A DNA stretch of 64,000 nt from Hesseltinella vesiculosa (lineage: Eukaryota > Mucoromycota > Mucoromycetes > Mucorales > Cunninghamellaceae): contig MCGT01000002.1 of NCBI GenBank assembly GCA_002104935.1, positions 806,001-870,000 on the forward strand, read 5' to 3'. Position 1 is the first letter of the stretch. Each line of letters opens with the position of its first letter. Under the pieces are notes generated by a model, which worked only from the letters and a program-made list of their open reading frames with translations, was not told the origin of the DNA and ran no database searches. Both the position numbers and the translations under genes were made by a program. Below, in pieces: positions 63,976 through 64,000 of the stretch.

Positions 63976-64000
63976 GCTTTTTTTAGACTTCCAAAAGAAG

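Noticed and set aside
1..64000. CRISPR array, bacterial operon or Shine-Dalgarno signals
   Set aside because: No spaced identical repeats and no bacterial gene organisation are present. Spliceosomal introns and the gene content show nuclear eukaryotic DNA.

Overview
The window reads as nuclear DNA of a filamentous, early-diverging fungus, most likely Mucoromycota (inference). Genes are rich in short introns of about 50-90 nt, most with GT-AG borders and long T tracts before the acceptor. The gene content is eukaryotic and fungal: NPC1, eIF2B-delta, RPB9, UBC13, PRP38, mitochondrial bL32, and a medusa-type developmental regulator. A methionine synthase reductase and a RABL6-type GTPase, both missing from the familiar Dikarya models, point to an early-diverging lineage. 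I rebuilt exon structures by hand; for nearly all named genes the exon lengths sum to a whole number of codons.

Layout. 0-28.8 kb is mostly compact housekeeping sequence: a SUMO protease (truncated by the left edge), a dihydrodiol-dehydrogenase-like oxidoreductase, eIF2B-delta divergent from mitochondrial bL32, an uncertain RGS-like locus, a Trf4-type poly(A) polymerase divergent from NPC1, a GATA/PHD-type zinc protein, PRP38, an F-box protein, bleomycin hydrolase, tRNA-Asn(GUU), methionine synthase reductase and SNU23. 28.9-43.8 kb is an accessory island. It has four intact genes and one broken gene for small secreted proteins sharing an eight-cysteine pattern that I do not recognise. Three of them sit in duplicated units with near-identical promoters, among decayed Ty3/gypsy and LINE fragments and a telomere-like (AAACCCT)n tract. 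43.9-48.2 kb holds the medusa-like regulator and a long F-box protein. 48.8-50.2 kb is a small graveyard of gypsy, LINE and Tc1/mariner pieces. 50.7-64 kb is compact again: a universal-stress-domain protein, an RNF5-like ligase divergent from RABL6, a kinesin-4-like motor, RPB9, a methyltransferase divergent from UBC13, and an AT-hook protein.

Working together. Several genes belong to ubiquitin/SUMO handling (Ulp2-like, two F-box proteins, RNF5-like, UBC13) and several to RNA work (TRF4, PRP38, SNU23, RPB9), but they are scattered and nothing suggests operon-like coordination. Divergent pairs share short intergenic promoters of about 100-210 bp. The strongest candidate for something undescribed is the eight-cysteine secreted protein family and its duplicating locus.
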